64,000 nt of DNA from positions 1 to 64,000 of the forward strand of contig NZ_JHVB01000001.1 in the NCBI RefSeq assembly GCF_000619925.1, in the 5' to 3' direction. The translations under genes and the position numbers were made by a program. The DNA is from Treponema sp. C6A8. GTDB taxonomy: Bacteria > Spirochaetota > Spirochaetia > Treponematales > Treponemataceae. The notes under the pieces were generated by a model. The model saw only the letters and a program-made list of their open reading frames with translations. It was not told where the DNA came from and did no database searches. Of this stretch, positions 1-8,151 are shown in pieces; within the stretch, counting starts at the first letter, position 1, and every line of letters begins with the position of its first letter.

Positions 1-219
1 TCTACAAAGTTTATAACCTGTAGGGCCAGCTTCATAACCAACAAGGACCGGTTCTTCAGAGCCTGTCGTTTTTATAACGGATTTTATGTAATTGATTGCA
101 TTTTTTGAATCCGCTTCACTTTTATGTTCTGCGAAAAAACAGTCTTCTTCTTTTGAATAAGCGCAGTAAGAATAAGAACTCTTGTGGACATCAATTCCAA
201 TGTAAATTATACTATTCAT
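1..219 (-). CDS. IS110-family transposase, N-terminal part (cut by window edge)
   Basis: Translation of the minus strand from ATG at 219 gives 73 residues beginning MNSIIYIGIDVHKSSYSY and ending GYEAGPTGYKLC at the window edge. The Asp in GIDVHK (residue 10) and the Glu in GYEAG (residue 63) fit the first two acidic residues of the RuvC/DEDD-type catalytic domain of IS110 recombinases. A Shine-Dalgarno AGGAG lies just upstream (225-229 on plus). The C-terminal Tnp20 domain with its catalytic serine would lie outside the window. The family call is from motif recognition; the subfamily is unknown. Confidence 0.85.
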   Translation of the reverse strand, partial: MNSIIYIGIDVHKSSYSYCAYSKEEDCFFAEHKSEADSKNAINYIKSVIKTTGSEEPVLVGYEAGPTGYKLCR

Positions 220-330
220 GTAGTGTCTCCTTTTTGCATGAGGTAATGTCATGCTTTGTTTTGTTATAATTAAGAGTATTAGACTAAATCCTCGATTTTT
301 GCAAACCTGTGAGGCACTACATATTGTTCT
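1..330 (-). mobile_element. IS110-family insertion sequence, 5' end, abutting an RHS gene
   Basis: The element includes the transposase start and about 110 bp of upstream non-coding DNA. The right limit is an estimate: recognisable RHS core coding sequence begins near 330. IS110 elements lack terminal inverted repeats, so the exact junction cannot be read. The non-coding stretch holds an imperfect inverted repeat, GTAGTGTCTC (220-229) against GAGGCACTAC (311-320), and a small hairpin GCATGA/TCATGC (236-254). In IS110 proper the non-coding end upstream of the recombinase is known to encode the bridge RNA, so this is the likely place for it; that assignment is inference. Confidence 0.65.
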
Positions 331-928
331 GTTTGCCTACGCAGCTAATAATCCGGTACACTATATAGACCCTACAGGTATGTGGTCCGATAAAATGGAA
401 GCAGCTATTGACAATCATATATCAGAAGCTTATGAAGCAGGAACAAATGATTGTGATGCTTGGACTCAAAAAGTTGAAAAAGAAGCCCATCCAGATTCTA
501 ATCTTAGTGAGAAGTGGGGGGATGCATCAAAGACAAATGCATCTGGACATCGTGAAAATTTAAAAGACTCTTTGTCTGACAATATGTCGCTTGGAACAAA
601 TATTGTAATACAAACTCAAAAATCTAAATCAACACCTAATCATGTATTGATAGCCTGTCTGAATGAAGATGGTACTGTAGATGTTGCAGAGTGCACTAAG
701 TATCCATGTGATAAATCCTTAAAAGATACAATGCCGGGTGGTTATTCGGAAAAGTTTTCATATGCTTCTGAAGATGAATTTAAAAATGACGGGTGGGGAA
801 AACTAGAATTCTATTCCTTAGGAGATGCTGATGACTATGTTCAGAAATCTCAAAATCAGACCTCTGAAAATACTCCCCAAAAAACACCACAAGAGAAAAT
901 GCTAGATATGTATTATAAGCATCACTAA
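251..928 (+). CDS. RHS-repeat protein C-terminal tip with NlpC/P60-like candidate toxin domain (5'-truncated remnant)
   Basis: The first ~26 residues come from IS110-side sequence. From residue ~27 the protein reads LFAYAANNPVHYIDPTGMW, the signature end of an RHS repeat-associated core, after which polymorphic toxin tips vary. The ~180-residue tip contains NDCDAW (Cys68), a GTNIVIQTQ strand and PNHVLIA (His131). This spacing suits a papain-like NlpC/P60 or CHAP hydrolase with a Cys-His pair. The tail is low-complexity (Gln/Thr/Lys). The upstream RHS gene is missing or separated by the insertion sequence, so this is probably a displaced cassette or pseudogene; ATG 251 is only a possible start. 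The RHS core is certain; the hydrolase is an inference from motif spacing. Confidence 0.6.
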   Translation: MLCFVIIKSIRLNPRFLQTCEALHIVLFAYAANNPVHYIDPTGMWSDKMEAAIDNHISEAYEAGTNDCDAWTQKVEKEAHPDSNLSEKWGDASKTNASGHRENLKDSLSDNMSLGTNIVIQTQKSKSTPNHVLIACLNEDGTVDVAECTKYPCDKSLKDTMPGGYSEKFSYASEDEFKNDGWGKLEFYSLGDADDYVQKSQNQTSENTPQKTPQEKMLDMYYKHH

Positions 929-953
929 TAATTTAGAGGAATTAATTTGCTTT

Positions 954-1520
954 ATGACACAAAAAATTAAATTATTTATAATTTCATTGTTTTTTTTCTT
1001 AGGATGCAATAAAGCTGCAATTACAAATAATGAGAATCAGTTATACAGAATAAAAATTTCCGGAAAGTGGGGATTTATTAATTATAATGGTGATATTAAA
1101 ATTCCATGCATATATAAAAATGAAACAGATTTTATAAATGGAATTGCTTTGGTTGATGATGGATATGAATCTTATTATATCAATACAGAGCAAAAAAAAG
1201 TACAGGGATTAAAAGAACTAAAATATAGCTCTGATGTATATAAAAACTATATAACCGATAATATAGAGCCTGATTATATACCAAAAGGATATATGTTGAG
1301 TTGTGATAATTCTTATATCGGTGAAAAAATGTTTACTGTTTCAAAAAAAGACAATGATGAACTTGTAGGCATTATGAATAAAACTGGAGATATTATTGTT
1401 GAACCTAAGTTTTATGATATTGGAATCTTTAAAAATGGAATGGCTCCTTTTAAGTATGGACATAACGGCATTGATGGCTATATTCGAAAGGATGGCATGA
1501 TTTTTGATTATTCAAAGTAG
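954..1520 (+). CDS. WG-repeat lipoprotein, possible immunity partner of the RHS tip
   Basis: The protein has 188 residues. A signal peptide ends in the lipobox FFLGC (Cys18). Two WG-type beta repeats are visible: SGKWGFINYNGDIKIPCIY around residues 37-55 and a weaker one, LVGIMNKTGDIIVEPKFYD, near residue 141. An RBS-like AGAGGAA lies at 934-940, rather far from the ATG. It starts 25 bp after the RHS tip on the same strand, the usual place for an immunity gene. WG-repeat proteins occur as accessory proteins beside polymorphic toxins, but immunity function is inferred from position only. The gene is markedly AT-rich compared with the housekeeping genes to the right. Confidence 0.6.
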   Translation: MTQKIKLFIISLFFFLGCNKAAITNNENQLYRIKISGKWGFINYNGDIKIPCIYKNETDFINGIALVDDGYESYYINTEQKKVQGLKELKYSSDVYKNYITDNIEPDYIPKGYMLSCDNSYIGEKMFTVSKKDNDELVGIMNKTGDIIVEPKFYDIGIFKNGMAPFKYGHNGIDGYIRKDGMIFDYSK

Positions 1521-1792
1521 TAGAACTTACTTATGAACACACTGCATCTAGTGTGTTCAACATTGATGAAAACGCTGTTTCTTAGTCCTACAAATACAAA
1601 TTTGCAGGACTAAGAGAAGAATTGACTGATTTATAGCCGTAAAAAGGCCTTTTTTAAGTGAATATGACAGGTTTGAACCGAAAAAAAACTTGCTCTAAAA
1701 CAAAAAGCAGGATTTTATACACTATTTTGATATAGAAAATTATTCGGTTTTTCTTATTAAAATTATCGTAAATCTGAGGAGGAAATAAACTA
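1521..1792. other. AT-rich intergenic stretch with two inverted repeats
   Basis: This 272-bp gap has no supported gene. It holds a perfect 10-bp inverted repeat TGAACACACT/AGTGTGTTCA with a 6-nt loop (1534-1559), just after the WG gene, and an 11-bp inverted repeat beginning CTTAGTCCT and ending AGGACTAAG (1581-1614). A motif around 1628-1653 (TGATTTATAGC, then AAAAAGGCCTTTTTT) recurs in degenerate form after the next gene. The hairpins could act as a terminator or processing site. A good RBS (GAGGAGG) for the MORN gene lies at the right end. Confidence 0.6.
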
Positions 1793-2506
1793 ATGAAAAA
1801 ATATTATCTAATAAGTTTTTTATTATTAACTATTTGTATGGATGCTCATTCTATATCAGATAGAATTCAATTACCCGATGGCTCATTCTACCAAGGAGAA
1901 ATAGAAAATAATCTTTTTAATGGAAAAGGTAAACAAATATTTCCTGATGGATCATATTATGAGGGGGATTTTAAGGATGGATTATATAATGGTACAGGAA
2001 AATATGTTAATAGCATATTTTCATATTCAGGTGATTTCGTTAATGGCAGAATGACTGGAAAATGCAAATATCAATATTTTGACGGAAGTAGCTATGAAGG
2101 GGATATAAAAGATGGAATATTTAATGGAAAAGGAAAACAATTATTATCTAATGGGAATACATATATTGGTGATTTTTTAAATGGTAAACCAGATGGTAAT
2201 GGATTTTACGTTTTAGCAAATGGAGATACATATACAGGTCATTTTTCAAATGGTGATTTTAATGGAAAGGGTGTATATTCATTTGCAAATGGTCAAAAAT
2301 ACATTGGTAATTTTTCTAATGGATTTTTTGAAGGTGAAGGAACATTTATTTATGCCAATGGAAAAACAAAGAAGGGTATCTATAAAAATGGATATTTAAT
2401 TGGTAAGAAAAAAGTTGAAATAAATCTTTCTACTGCATTGCTTATTTTTATATTTATTCTATCTAATTGTTTTTGGCTTATTAAAATAAAAAAAATGAAA
2501 AAATAG
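1793..2506 (+). CDS. MORN-repeat protein with signal peptide and C-terminal membrane anchor
   Basis: The 237-residue protein starts at ATG 1793 behind a strong GAGGAGG RBS. It has a signal peptide (to about residue 20), then about eight consecutive 23-residue MORN repeats with the pattern (G/N)-x-Y-x-G-(D/E/N)-F-x-(N/D)-G-x-x-(N/D)-G-x-G (for example YYEGDFKDGLYNGTGKY). A hydrophobic segment near residues 210-228 (STALLIFIFILSNCFWL) is followed by a basic cytoplasmic tail. The topology implies a repeat solenoid outside the inner membrane. MORN proteins often occur in accessory cassettes near RHS genes. No catalytic residues are visible and the role is unknown. Confidence 0.75.
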   Translation: MKKYYLISFLLLTICMDAHSISDRIQLPDGSFYQGEIENNLFNGKGKQIFPDGSYYEGDFKDGLYNGTGKYVNSIFSYSGDFVNGRMTGKCKYQYFDGSSYEGDIKDGIFNGKGKQLLSNGNTYIGDFLNGKPDGNGFYVLANGDTYTGHFSNGDFNGKGVYSFANGQKYIGNFSNGFFEGEGTFIYANGKTKKGIYKNGYLIGKKKVEINLSTALLIFIFILSNCFWLIKIKKMKK

Positions 2507-2627
2507 ACCTACACAAATTTGATATATGTATAGGTTTTCCTTATTCCACCAAATAGCAATTAGTTTGAGTAATAATAAAACTGATTGATTTATAGCATAA
2601 AAAAGACCTTTGCGACCTTGAACTGTC

Positions 2628-2713
2628 AATTTTTGAGTCGGAAGAACTTATAAAATGGGTAGATTGTTCAGTAGTACCGATTTCAAATCTGATTTATTTA
2701 TAGCTAAGTTAAA
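2628..2713. repeat. Third copy of the TTTATAGC motif in the gap 2507-2713
   Basis: No gene is supported in 2507-2713. TGATTTATAGCATAAAAAAG occurs at 2586-2605 and CTGATTTATTTATAGC near 2689-2704. These degenerate copies of the motif seen at 1628-1653 suggest duplication of cassette 3' ends. The gap closes at the esterase stop codon on the opposite strand. Confidence 0.4.
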
Positions 2714-4321
2714 TCACTTCAAAAACTTGTAGAATCCCCTGAACGGATCTTCCCTCATTCGGCATTCGTCCCCGATTTCTAAAAGCAGTCCTCCGCTTGC
2801 CGCGCTTTCTTCCCACATGGGAAGTTCACGCCCCAAAGTGTCATTTCCGTTAGGATTTCCTGTTTTCACAAAGTTTATCCAGTAAGAGGACATTATTTCT
2901 TCAATTTCAAAATCTTTTTCGCTGTAATACTTGTTTCGCGGCACGTTTCTGTAAGCATAAATCATTTCACCAGAATGGTTGGAACCGATGCTTCCGTTTT
3001 CCCGTGAAAAATAATATTCCCAGACCGGCCTTCCCTGGGCAGCAACAGTCTTTGTCCATTTATCATGTGGCTTTGTAAAGCACCAGGCAGAAAAGATGTC
3101 GTTATATAAGGTCTTTGCTTCCCTGTCATTTTTGACAGGATATTTTTCAAAAAATTCTTCTGTCCTGTCTTTAAAAGTCGGTCTCATCATTTCCGGAAGA
3201 GACTTTGCAGTTACCTTTGTAAAGAAGGTAAAAGCTGCTCCTTCATTTTTATTAAAGCCGTTCAAAAGCGCTTCTTCGTGATTGAGCCCTTTCCTGTAAG
3301 TTTCGTAAGGCTTTTCTACCAGCGCGTAGCCGTCCACCGTCATCGAATTGTGGTCATAGCGGCTTTTCAAAAGTTTCTTTGCCGGAATCTTTCTGAGCTC
3401 CTCTATGCTTTTTACTCCAAACTCAGCCTTTACGTCTTCTCCCATTTTCAATGCCGCCTCCATCGTTCGGAAGGTGTGGGGAGGAGTTTCTTCTACAATC
3501 GAAGAGCTTTCCGCGATGGCGCGCCGGAAGGTCCCTTTAGTCAAAGGGCTTGCACATAGCGCATTGACAGATGATGACCCTGCGGATTCCCCCGCAATCG
3601 TGATGTTATTTTCATCACCCCAAAATGCCCTTATATTCTTGCGGACCCAGTCCAGGGCTTTTATCTGGTCTAAGAGCCCGTAGTTTCCCGTCGTTCCGTG
3701 AGGGCTTTCTTCCCTAAGTTCAGAATCTGCCAGGTAGCCGAAAATTCCTACCCGGTAGGCAATGGTAACGACAATAATTCCCTCTTTTGCAAGATTTTCT
3801 CCGTCATAACTTTCGTACCAGCTCTGTCCGCTGTTTAAACTGCCCCCGTGAATGTAAACAAGCACAGGAAGCGGCTCAGAAGCCTTAGAATCAGCGGGCT
3901 TCCATACGTTCAGATAAAGGCAGTCTTCACTCATAGGTGCCTTATAGGTTCTGCTCTTTTTCTGATGTGTATAAGCGTTATATAAAAAGTTCAGGAATCG
4001 TCCCAGCTGATTCTGCATTGCCATTGGCGCAAAATGATCTGCCTTGTAAACTCCCTCCCAGGGAATTACGTCCTGTGGCTCTTTCCAGCGTAAGTCTCCC
4101 ACTGGAGGAGCCGCAAAAGGAATGCCCGCAAAAATTTCAACACTTTTATCTTTATTCCAGATTCCCTGTATATCTCCGCCACTTACGTGAATGATCTTTG
4201 TCTCATGTGGATTTTTTTCATTTACAGGTTTTGCAGCGTTTTTTGTAGTCGCACAGGAACTCAGCGCCAGAGAACTAAACGTAAGAATTATAAAAACAGA
4301 AATAATAATCGTAATTTTCAT
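2714..4321 (-). CDS. Type B carboxylesterase, lipoprotein
   Basis: This is an alpha/beta-hydrolase of the carboxylesterase B / para-nitrobenzyl esterase family, hydrolysing carboxylic esters. From ATG 4321 the protein has 535 residues and opens with a signal peptide ending LALSSC (lipobox), so it is probably tethered to a membrane and exported. An in-frame upstream ATG at 4384 would add 21 hydrophobic residues and spoil the signal peptide. Family motifs: GIPFAAPPVGDLRW, EDCLYLNVWKP, the oxyanion-hole YIHGGSLNSG, the nucleophile elbow GESAGSSS, and SNHSGEM for the catalytic His. The context (a DAP pathway operon downstream) gives no clue to substrate; acylated plant polysaccharides are a guess. 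Confidence 0.88.
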   Translation of the reverse strand: MKITIIISVFIILTFSSLALSSCATTKNAAKPVNEKNPHETKIIHVSGGDIQGIWNKDKSVEIFAGIPFAAPPVGDLRWKEPQDVIPWEGVYKADHFAPMAMQNQLGRFLNFLYNAYTHQKKSRTYKAPMSEDCLYLNVWKPADSKASEPLPVLVYIHGGSLNSGQSWYESYDGENLAKEGIIVVTIAYRVGIFGYLADSELREESPHGTTGNYGLLDQIKALDWVRKNIRAFWGDENNITIAGESAGSSSVNALCASPLTKGTFRRAIAESSSIVEETPPHTFRTMEAALKMGEDVKAEFGVKSIEELRKIPAKKLLKSRYDHNSMTVDGYALVEKPYETYRKGLNHEEALLNGFNKNEGAAFTFFTKVTAKSLPEMMRPTFKDRTEEFFEKYPVKNDREAKTLYNDIFSAWCFTKPHDKWTKTVAAQGRPVWEYYFSRENGSIGSNHSGEMIYAYRNVPRNKYYSEKDFEIEEIMSSYWINFVKTGNPNGNDTLGRELPMWEESAASGGLLLEIGDECRMREDPFRGFYKFLK

Positions 4322-4384
4322 ACGAATCAAAATTATAACATAGAAAAGCAGAAGTGTGGTTAAATAAAAAACACGAATCCTCAC

Positions 4385-4533
4385 ATCCGTGAAAATCCGT
4401 GTTTATCCGTGTCAGAAAAACTATCTGTGTTTATCTGTGTCCATACGCATTCGTCAAGGCACGCTTCGCTTAAAGCCTTGACAAACGCGTTTGACGGGTG
4501 GCTAATACATTATCCACCCGTCATCTGTGGCTA
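4385..4533. repeat. Dispersed ATCTGTG-type fold-back element, long form
   Basis: This stretch fills the gap between asd and the esterase gene. It begins with repeated ATCCGTG/ATCTGTG heptamers and closes with ATCTGTGGCT (4523-4532). The interior has two perfect hairpins: GTCAAGGC (4453-4460) with GCCTTGAC (4475-4482), and GACGGGTGG (4493-4501) with CCACCCGTC (4514-4522). Other copies lie at 10708-10852, 41844-41912, 48234-48305 and, as half copies, 55112-55142. It may work as a 3'-end or processing structure for asd. Confidence 0.8.
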
Positions 4534-5631
4534 TTAACCAAAGAATCCTTTAGCCTTCAAAAGTTCTGCGTTCAAAATACCGCCGAGTGCTGCTCCGCGT
4601 TTTGTGTTGTGGCTGAGCGCTACAAACTTAACGTCGAATACGTTACATGGGCGAAGACGTCCGATAACGCAGGCCATTCCCTTTTCAGTCTCGCGGTCAC
4701 GGCGTGGCTGAGGGCGGTTTTCTTCGTGGCGAACAACAATCGGATGCTCTGGTGCGCTAGGAAGCTTAAGCTCCTGTGGCACTGAAGTATAAGAAGTCCA
4801 GATTTTTTCAATTTCTTCAAGGCTTGGTTTTTTGTCATCAGGCAAATCAAATTCAAGACTTACACAAGCTGTATGTCCGTCTACTACAGGTACACGTGTA
4901 CAAGTAGAAGAAACGATAGGGTAAGAAGCGTTTTCAATCTTTCCGTCTTTTACAGTACCCAAAATCTTAAGGCATTCTTTTTCAGTCTTTTCTTCTTCAC
5001 CGCCAATAAACGGAACGATGTTATCAATCATATCGAATGAAGAAACTCCAGGGTATCCTGCACCAGAGGTAGCCTGAAGAGTTGTAACAATCATTCTTTT
5101 GATTGGGTAGCCGGCCTGAATAAGAGCGTGAATAGGCATCATGTATGTCTGCAAAGAACAGTTAGGTTTTACTGCAATAAAGCCCTTGTCCCAGCCGTGA
5201 TGTTTTTTCTGTTCTGCAATTACATCAAGGTGAGCGTAGTTGATTTCCGGTACCAGCATTGGAACATCTTCTGTCCAGCGGTTAGCAGATGCGTTAGAAA
5301 CTACCGGGATTCCTTCAGCGGCATAAGCAGCTTCCAGAGCTTTGATTTCATCTTTTCCCATTTCCAAAGCAGAGAAAACGAATGAACATTTTCCAATGGC
5401 TTTCTTTTCATCATTTGCGTCTTCTACGATGAGGTTTGCAACGCCTGCCGGAATATCAGAACCAATCAACCAGCGGTTTTTTACAGCTTCACAGTAAGGT
5501 TTTCCAGCCGAACGTGGAGAAGCTGCAACATAAGTAACTTCAAACCATGGATGATCTTCCAGCAATTTAATATATCTCTGGCCTACCATACCAGTAGCAC
5601 CTAATACACCAACTTTAATTTTATCTGCCAT
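4534..5631 (-). CDS. asd: Aspartate-semialdehyde dehydrogenase
   Basis: The enzyme makes L-aspartate 4-semialdehyde from aspartyl phosphate with NADPH, the branch point to lysine/DAP, threonine and methionine. The 365-residue protein has the N-terminal nucleotide-binding GVLGATGMVGQRY (residues 8-20) and the active-site Cys158 in VKPNCSLQ. A His in the stretch CTRVPVVDGHTACVSLEFD matches the archaeal/fungal-type Asd subgroup (about 350 aa) rather than the E. coli type. RBS AGGAG and AAGGA precede ATG 5631. It is downstream of dapA on the same strand, separated by a 136-bp repeat, so the two probably form a DAP/lysine operon feeding peptidoglycan synthesis. Confidence 0.93.
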   Translation of the reverse strand: MADKIKVGVLGATGMVGQRYIKLLEDHPWFEVTYVAASPRSAGKPYCEAVKNRWLIGSDIPAGVANLIVEDANDEKKAIGKCSFVFSALEMGKDEIKALEAAYAAEGIPVVSNASANRWTEDVPMLVPEINYAHLDVIAEQKKHHGWDKGFIAVKPNCSLQTYMMPIHALIQAGYPIKRMIVTTLQATSGAGYPGVSSFDMIDNIVPFIGGEEEKTEKECLKILGTVKDGKIENASYPIVSSTCTRVPVVDGHTACVSLEFDLPDDKKPSLEEIEKIWTSYTSVPQELKLPSAPEHPIVVRHEENRPQPRRDRETEKGMACVIGRLRPCNVFDVKFVALSHNTKRGAALGGILNAELLKAKGFFG

Positions 5632-5650
5632 ATCCTTATCTCCTTTTTTT

Positions 5651-5786
5651 TAGGTGTTAGGTTCCAGGTTTCAGGTTTTAGGAGGGGGATGCCTTCCCCT
5701 GGCTCGCACTTTGTTGCTCGCCACCCCTTCTCCTAGGAGCTACGCCCCTAAAACCCTAGCACCTATAACCTAGCACCTATAACCTA
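5651..5786. repeat. Dispersed CCTATAACC/AGGTTCCAGG fold-back element inside the dapA-asd operon
   Basis: The left arm (5651-5683) is built from TAGGT-type hexamers (TAGGTGTTAGG, CCAGGTTTCAGG). The right arm (5748-5786) is roughly complementary, with CCTAAAACCCTAGC and two copies of ACCTATAACCTA. A GC-rich interior (5684-5747) separates the arms. The element fills the gap between dapA stop and asd start, so the mRNA would carry a large hairpin between the two cistrons. A short related copy is at 48316-48347 before the lepB stop. Confidence 0.75.
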
Positions 5787-6701
5787 TTATAAACCACAAT
5801 CCTTAATAGCCTGCTCAATCTGCTTCTTAGCAGCGTCGTTTACCTCTACCAGAGGCAATCTCAAAGCGCCTGCAGCCATTCCCTTTACGTTCATTGCATA
5901 TTTAATAGAAGAAGGGTTTCCGTCGCAGAATTCAGCCTTGAAGAAAGGCGCAAGACGATAATGAATCTCGCGGGCCTTTACAAAATCGCCTGAAAGACCG
6001 GCTGCTGCCAGATCATGCATCAAGGCTGGAATCATGTTAGAAGCAACAGAAATAATTCCGTCTCCGCCAGCTGCAATCAAAGGTAAAGTCAAACCGTCAT
6101 CTCCGCTCAATACAGCAAAGTCCGGATTTTTAGCCTTAACCTGACCGATTACTTCCATCATCTGTGCAACAGAACCGCTTGCCTCTTTTACGCCGGCAAT
6201 ATTAGGAAGTTCAGCAATACGGGCAAGCAAATCAGTAGGAATATTCAATCCTGTGCGTCCTGCAATGTTGTAAACGATGATTGGAATTCCAACCTTCGAA
6301 ACTGCCGCAAAGTGCTGGTAGATACCTTCTTTTGAAGGCTTGTTATAGTAAGGAGTTACGACCAAAGCAGCATCAGCTCCTGCTTTTTTAGCGCGTTCAC
6401 AGTACATAACTGCATCTCGAGTGTTGTTCGAGCCTGCACCCAAAATTACAGGGATTTTTTTACCAGATTTTTTTTCAAAGGCTCGTACTTCTTCGAATAC
6501 GATTTCAATAATTTTGTCCTCTTCCTGACCTGGACGCTCGTCCAAAGTAGGAGTTTCTGCAGTGGTTCCAAGAGGTACAAGGCCGTCAATTCCCTGCTCA
6601 AGCTGGTATTTGACATTTTTTCTGAAGCCCTCGTAGTCAACTGAACCATCATTGTTCATCGGCGTAATCAGCGCCGTAAAAGCACCCTTAAAAATGTTCA
6701 T
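5787..6701 (-). CDS. dapA: 4-hydroxy-tetrahydrodipicolinate synthase
   Basis: The enzyme condenses pyruvate with L-aspartate semialdehyde, the first committed step to DAP and lysine, using the product of the neighbouring asd. The start is ATG 6701, giving MNIFKGAFTALITP, with AGGAG eight bases upstream; an upstream in-frame ATG would add a poor 12-residue leader. The protein has 304 residues. It shows LVPLGTTAETPTL (phosphate/pyruvate-binding GTTGE-like loop), VYNIAGRT with catalytic Tyr144, and the Schiff-base Lys172 in GVKEASGS. The TIM-barrel length is typical. Confidence 0.95.
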   Translation of the reverse strand: MNIFKGAFTALITPMNNDGSVDYEGFRKNVKYQLEQGIDGLVPLGTTAETPTLDERPGQEEDKIIEIVFEEVRAFEKKSGKKIPVILGAGSNNTRDAVMYCERAKKAGADAALVVTPYYNKPSKEGIYQHFAAVSKVGIPIIVYNIAGRTGLNIPTDLLARIAELPNIAGVKEASGSVAQMMEVIGQVKAKNPDFAVLSGDDGLTLPLIAAGGDGIISVASNMIPALMHDLAAAGLSGDFVKAREIHYRLAPFFKAEFCDGNPSSIKYAMNVKGMAAGALRLPLVEVNDAAKKQIEQAIKDCGL

Positions 6702-6761
6702 GGTAAATCTCCTGTGTAGATGATTTTTTTCTTGCAAAATACTATTATATTTTTACGGTTA

Positions 6762-6778
6762 ATTCAATTATATTGAAT
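6762..6778. promoter_or_regulatory. Palindrome between divergent dapA and barrel-protein genes
   Basis: ATTCAAT-TAT-ATTGAAT is a perfect 7-bp inverted repeat with a 3-nt centre, in the 117-bp AT-rich divergent promoter region. It has the size of a dimeric repressor site, but no regulator is encoded nearby. The assignment is from symmetry only. Confidence 0.35.
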
Positions 6779-6818
6779 AAATTAAGTAGAATTAAATTTC
6801 TGAAACGGGGTTGAATTT

Positions 6819-8120
6819 TTGGCACGCAGATTATTTCTTCTTTTTTCTATATTAATGATGATGTCCTCAGTCGCACACAGTCAAAATCTCAACCCGTCCG
6901 AAAGCGCCCCTTCCCAGGATGCCAGCCTAAGCGCTCCTTCGGAATCCCTTCCAAACCAGAACGGCCCTGTAATCTCAAAAATTTCTTTTATAGGTTTAAA
7001 ACGCACCAAAGAGTCTTTCCTCCAGGATTCCCTTAAATCCTATATAGGAAAGCGTTACAATTCAAAATCAAAAAGCAATCTTGAATCAGATTTACAGGCG
7101 ATGAATCTTTTTTCTTCAATAGAGTTTTCTTCATCCTTTACCGATGGCGGCACTGTAGAACTTAATATCAATGTAAAGGAAAAAATCGCCTTTATTCCTC
7201 TTCCTTTTGCAATGTATTCTTCATCAACCGGTTTTATGGTGGGTGGCTTTGTAATGGACATGAATGCCGGCGGTCAGAAGGATATGTTTGTTACAGGTCT
7301 TCTCTGGTCACCGAATAACACAATGGTCCTGGGACTTTATTCCCACGCGCCAAGAATCGGGGCGCCAGGCTTCAGAGTTCATGCTTCTGCCAGCAAACAG
7401 AACGCCTTCTTTAGAAATGCAGAGGGCGACGAACTCTTAAAAATAGAAAACTTTAATGCCGGTCTTGGAACTGCAATTTTATTCAAGCTGGACCGCTATA
7501 ATAATCTAGACTGCGGTCTTACTTATCAGGGCTTTTTTCCTTATGACACGGACGTTCACCCTGACGCTTACCGCCGCAATAAATTCGGGGCAAACACCGG
7601 CTGGAAAATTTCTGACCAGAACTGGAACGGAGTTTTTCTTTCAGAAACTTCTTTCGGCCTAAATGGCGGTCTTTATATAGATACAAAAGCTCACCTTACA
7701 GAAAGTCTTTCGGCCAGCGTAAAAGTTCAGCAGCCTTTGATTCCAAAATTAAGGCTTAATGTCCTTTCGGGAGCTGGAATTGTTTTCAACGGCCTTATAA
7801 CAGATAACCTTCAGAAGGGAACTGCCTGCGTCACAATTCTTGATGATAAATTTTCATCTCCAAAAATTGCAGGCGCCGCTTCAGGCTTGGAATTTGCTGT
7901 TTTCCAGCACAGAAAAATCGGAACAATTTCCATCTACGGAAACTATGAGTTTGTCTTTGCCCAGGAATTTGATGACAGCCTTTTGTTCTGCCAGGGCTTT
8001 AATGTGGGTTCAAAAGTTTATCTTTCAGGCCTTGCCTTTCCGGCAGTCAGCATGGGACTTGCCTATAACGCAACAAAAAATAAATTTTACTTTGCGGGAA
8101 GCTTCGGTGTGAGTTTCTAG
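6819..8120 (+). CDS. Omp85/BamA-like surface antigen with POTRA domain
   Basis: The 433-residue protein starts at TTG 6819 with a GGGG tract upstream; this start yields a clean signal peptide (MARRLFLLFSILMMMSSVAHSQ). A Ser/Pro/Gln linker is followed by one POTRA domain (about residues 50-125; ISKISFIGLKRTKESFL to VELNINVKE). A barrel of about 300 residues of alternating beta strands follows and ends in a terminal Phe (AGSFGVSF), as expected for insertion into the outer membrane. It is smaller than BamA (5 POTRA), closer to short Omp85/patatin-type or Bacterial surface antigen proteins. Substrate is unknown. aroC begins 31 bp downstream. Confidence 0.72.
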   Translation: MARRLFLLFSILMMMSSVAHSQNLNPSESAPSQDASLSAPSESLPNQNGPVISKISFIGLKRTKESFLQDSLKSYIGKRYNSKSKSNLESDLQAMNLFSSIEFSSSFTDGGTVELNINVKEKIAFIPLPFAMYSSSTGFMVGGFVMDMNAGGQKDMFVTGLLWSPNNTMVLGLYSHAPRIGAPGFRVHASASKQNAFFRNAEGDELLKIENFNAGLGTAILFKLDRYNNLDCGLTYQGFFPYDTDVHPDAYRRNKFGANTGWKISDQNWNGVFLSETSFGLNGGLYIDTKAHLTESLSASVKVQQPLIPKLRLNVLSGAGIVFNGLITDNLQKGTACVTILDDKFSSPKIAGAASGLEFAVFQHRKIGTISIYGNYEFVFAQEFDDSLLFCQGFNVGSKVYLSGLAFPAVSMGLAYNATKNKFYFAGSFGVSF

Positions 8121-8151
8121 CCGCTCAGTCCAATAAAAAAGTGAGGATAAA

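Noticed and set aside
4385..4533. Possible CRISPR array from the repeated ATCYGTG words
   Set aside because: Repeats are 7-10 bp, degenerate and irregularly spaced, with no spacers; they form fold-backs.
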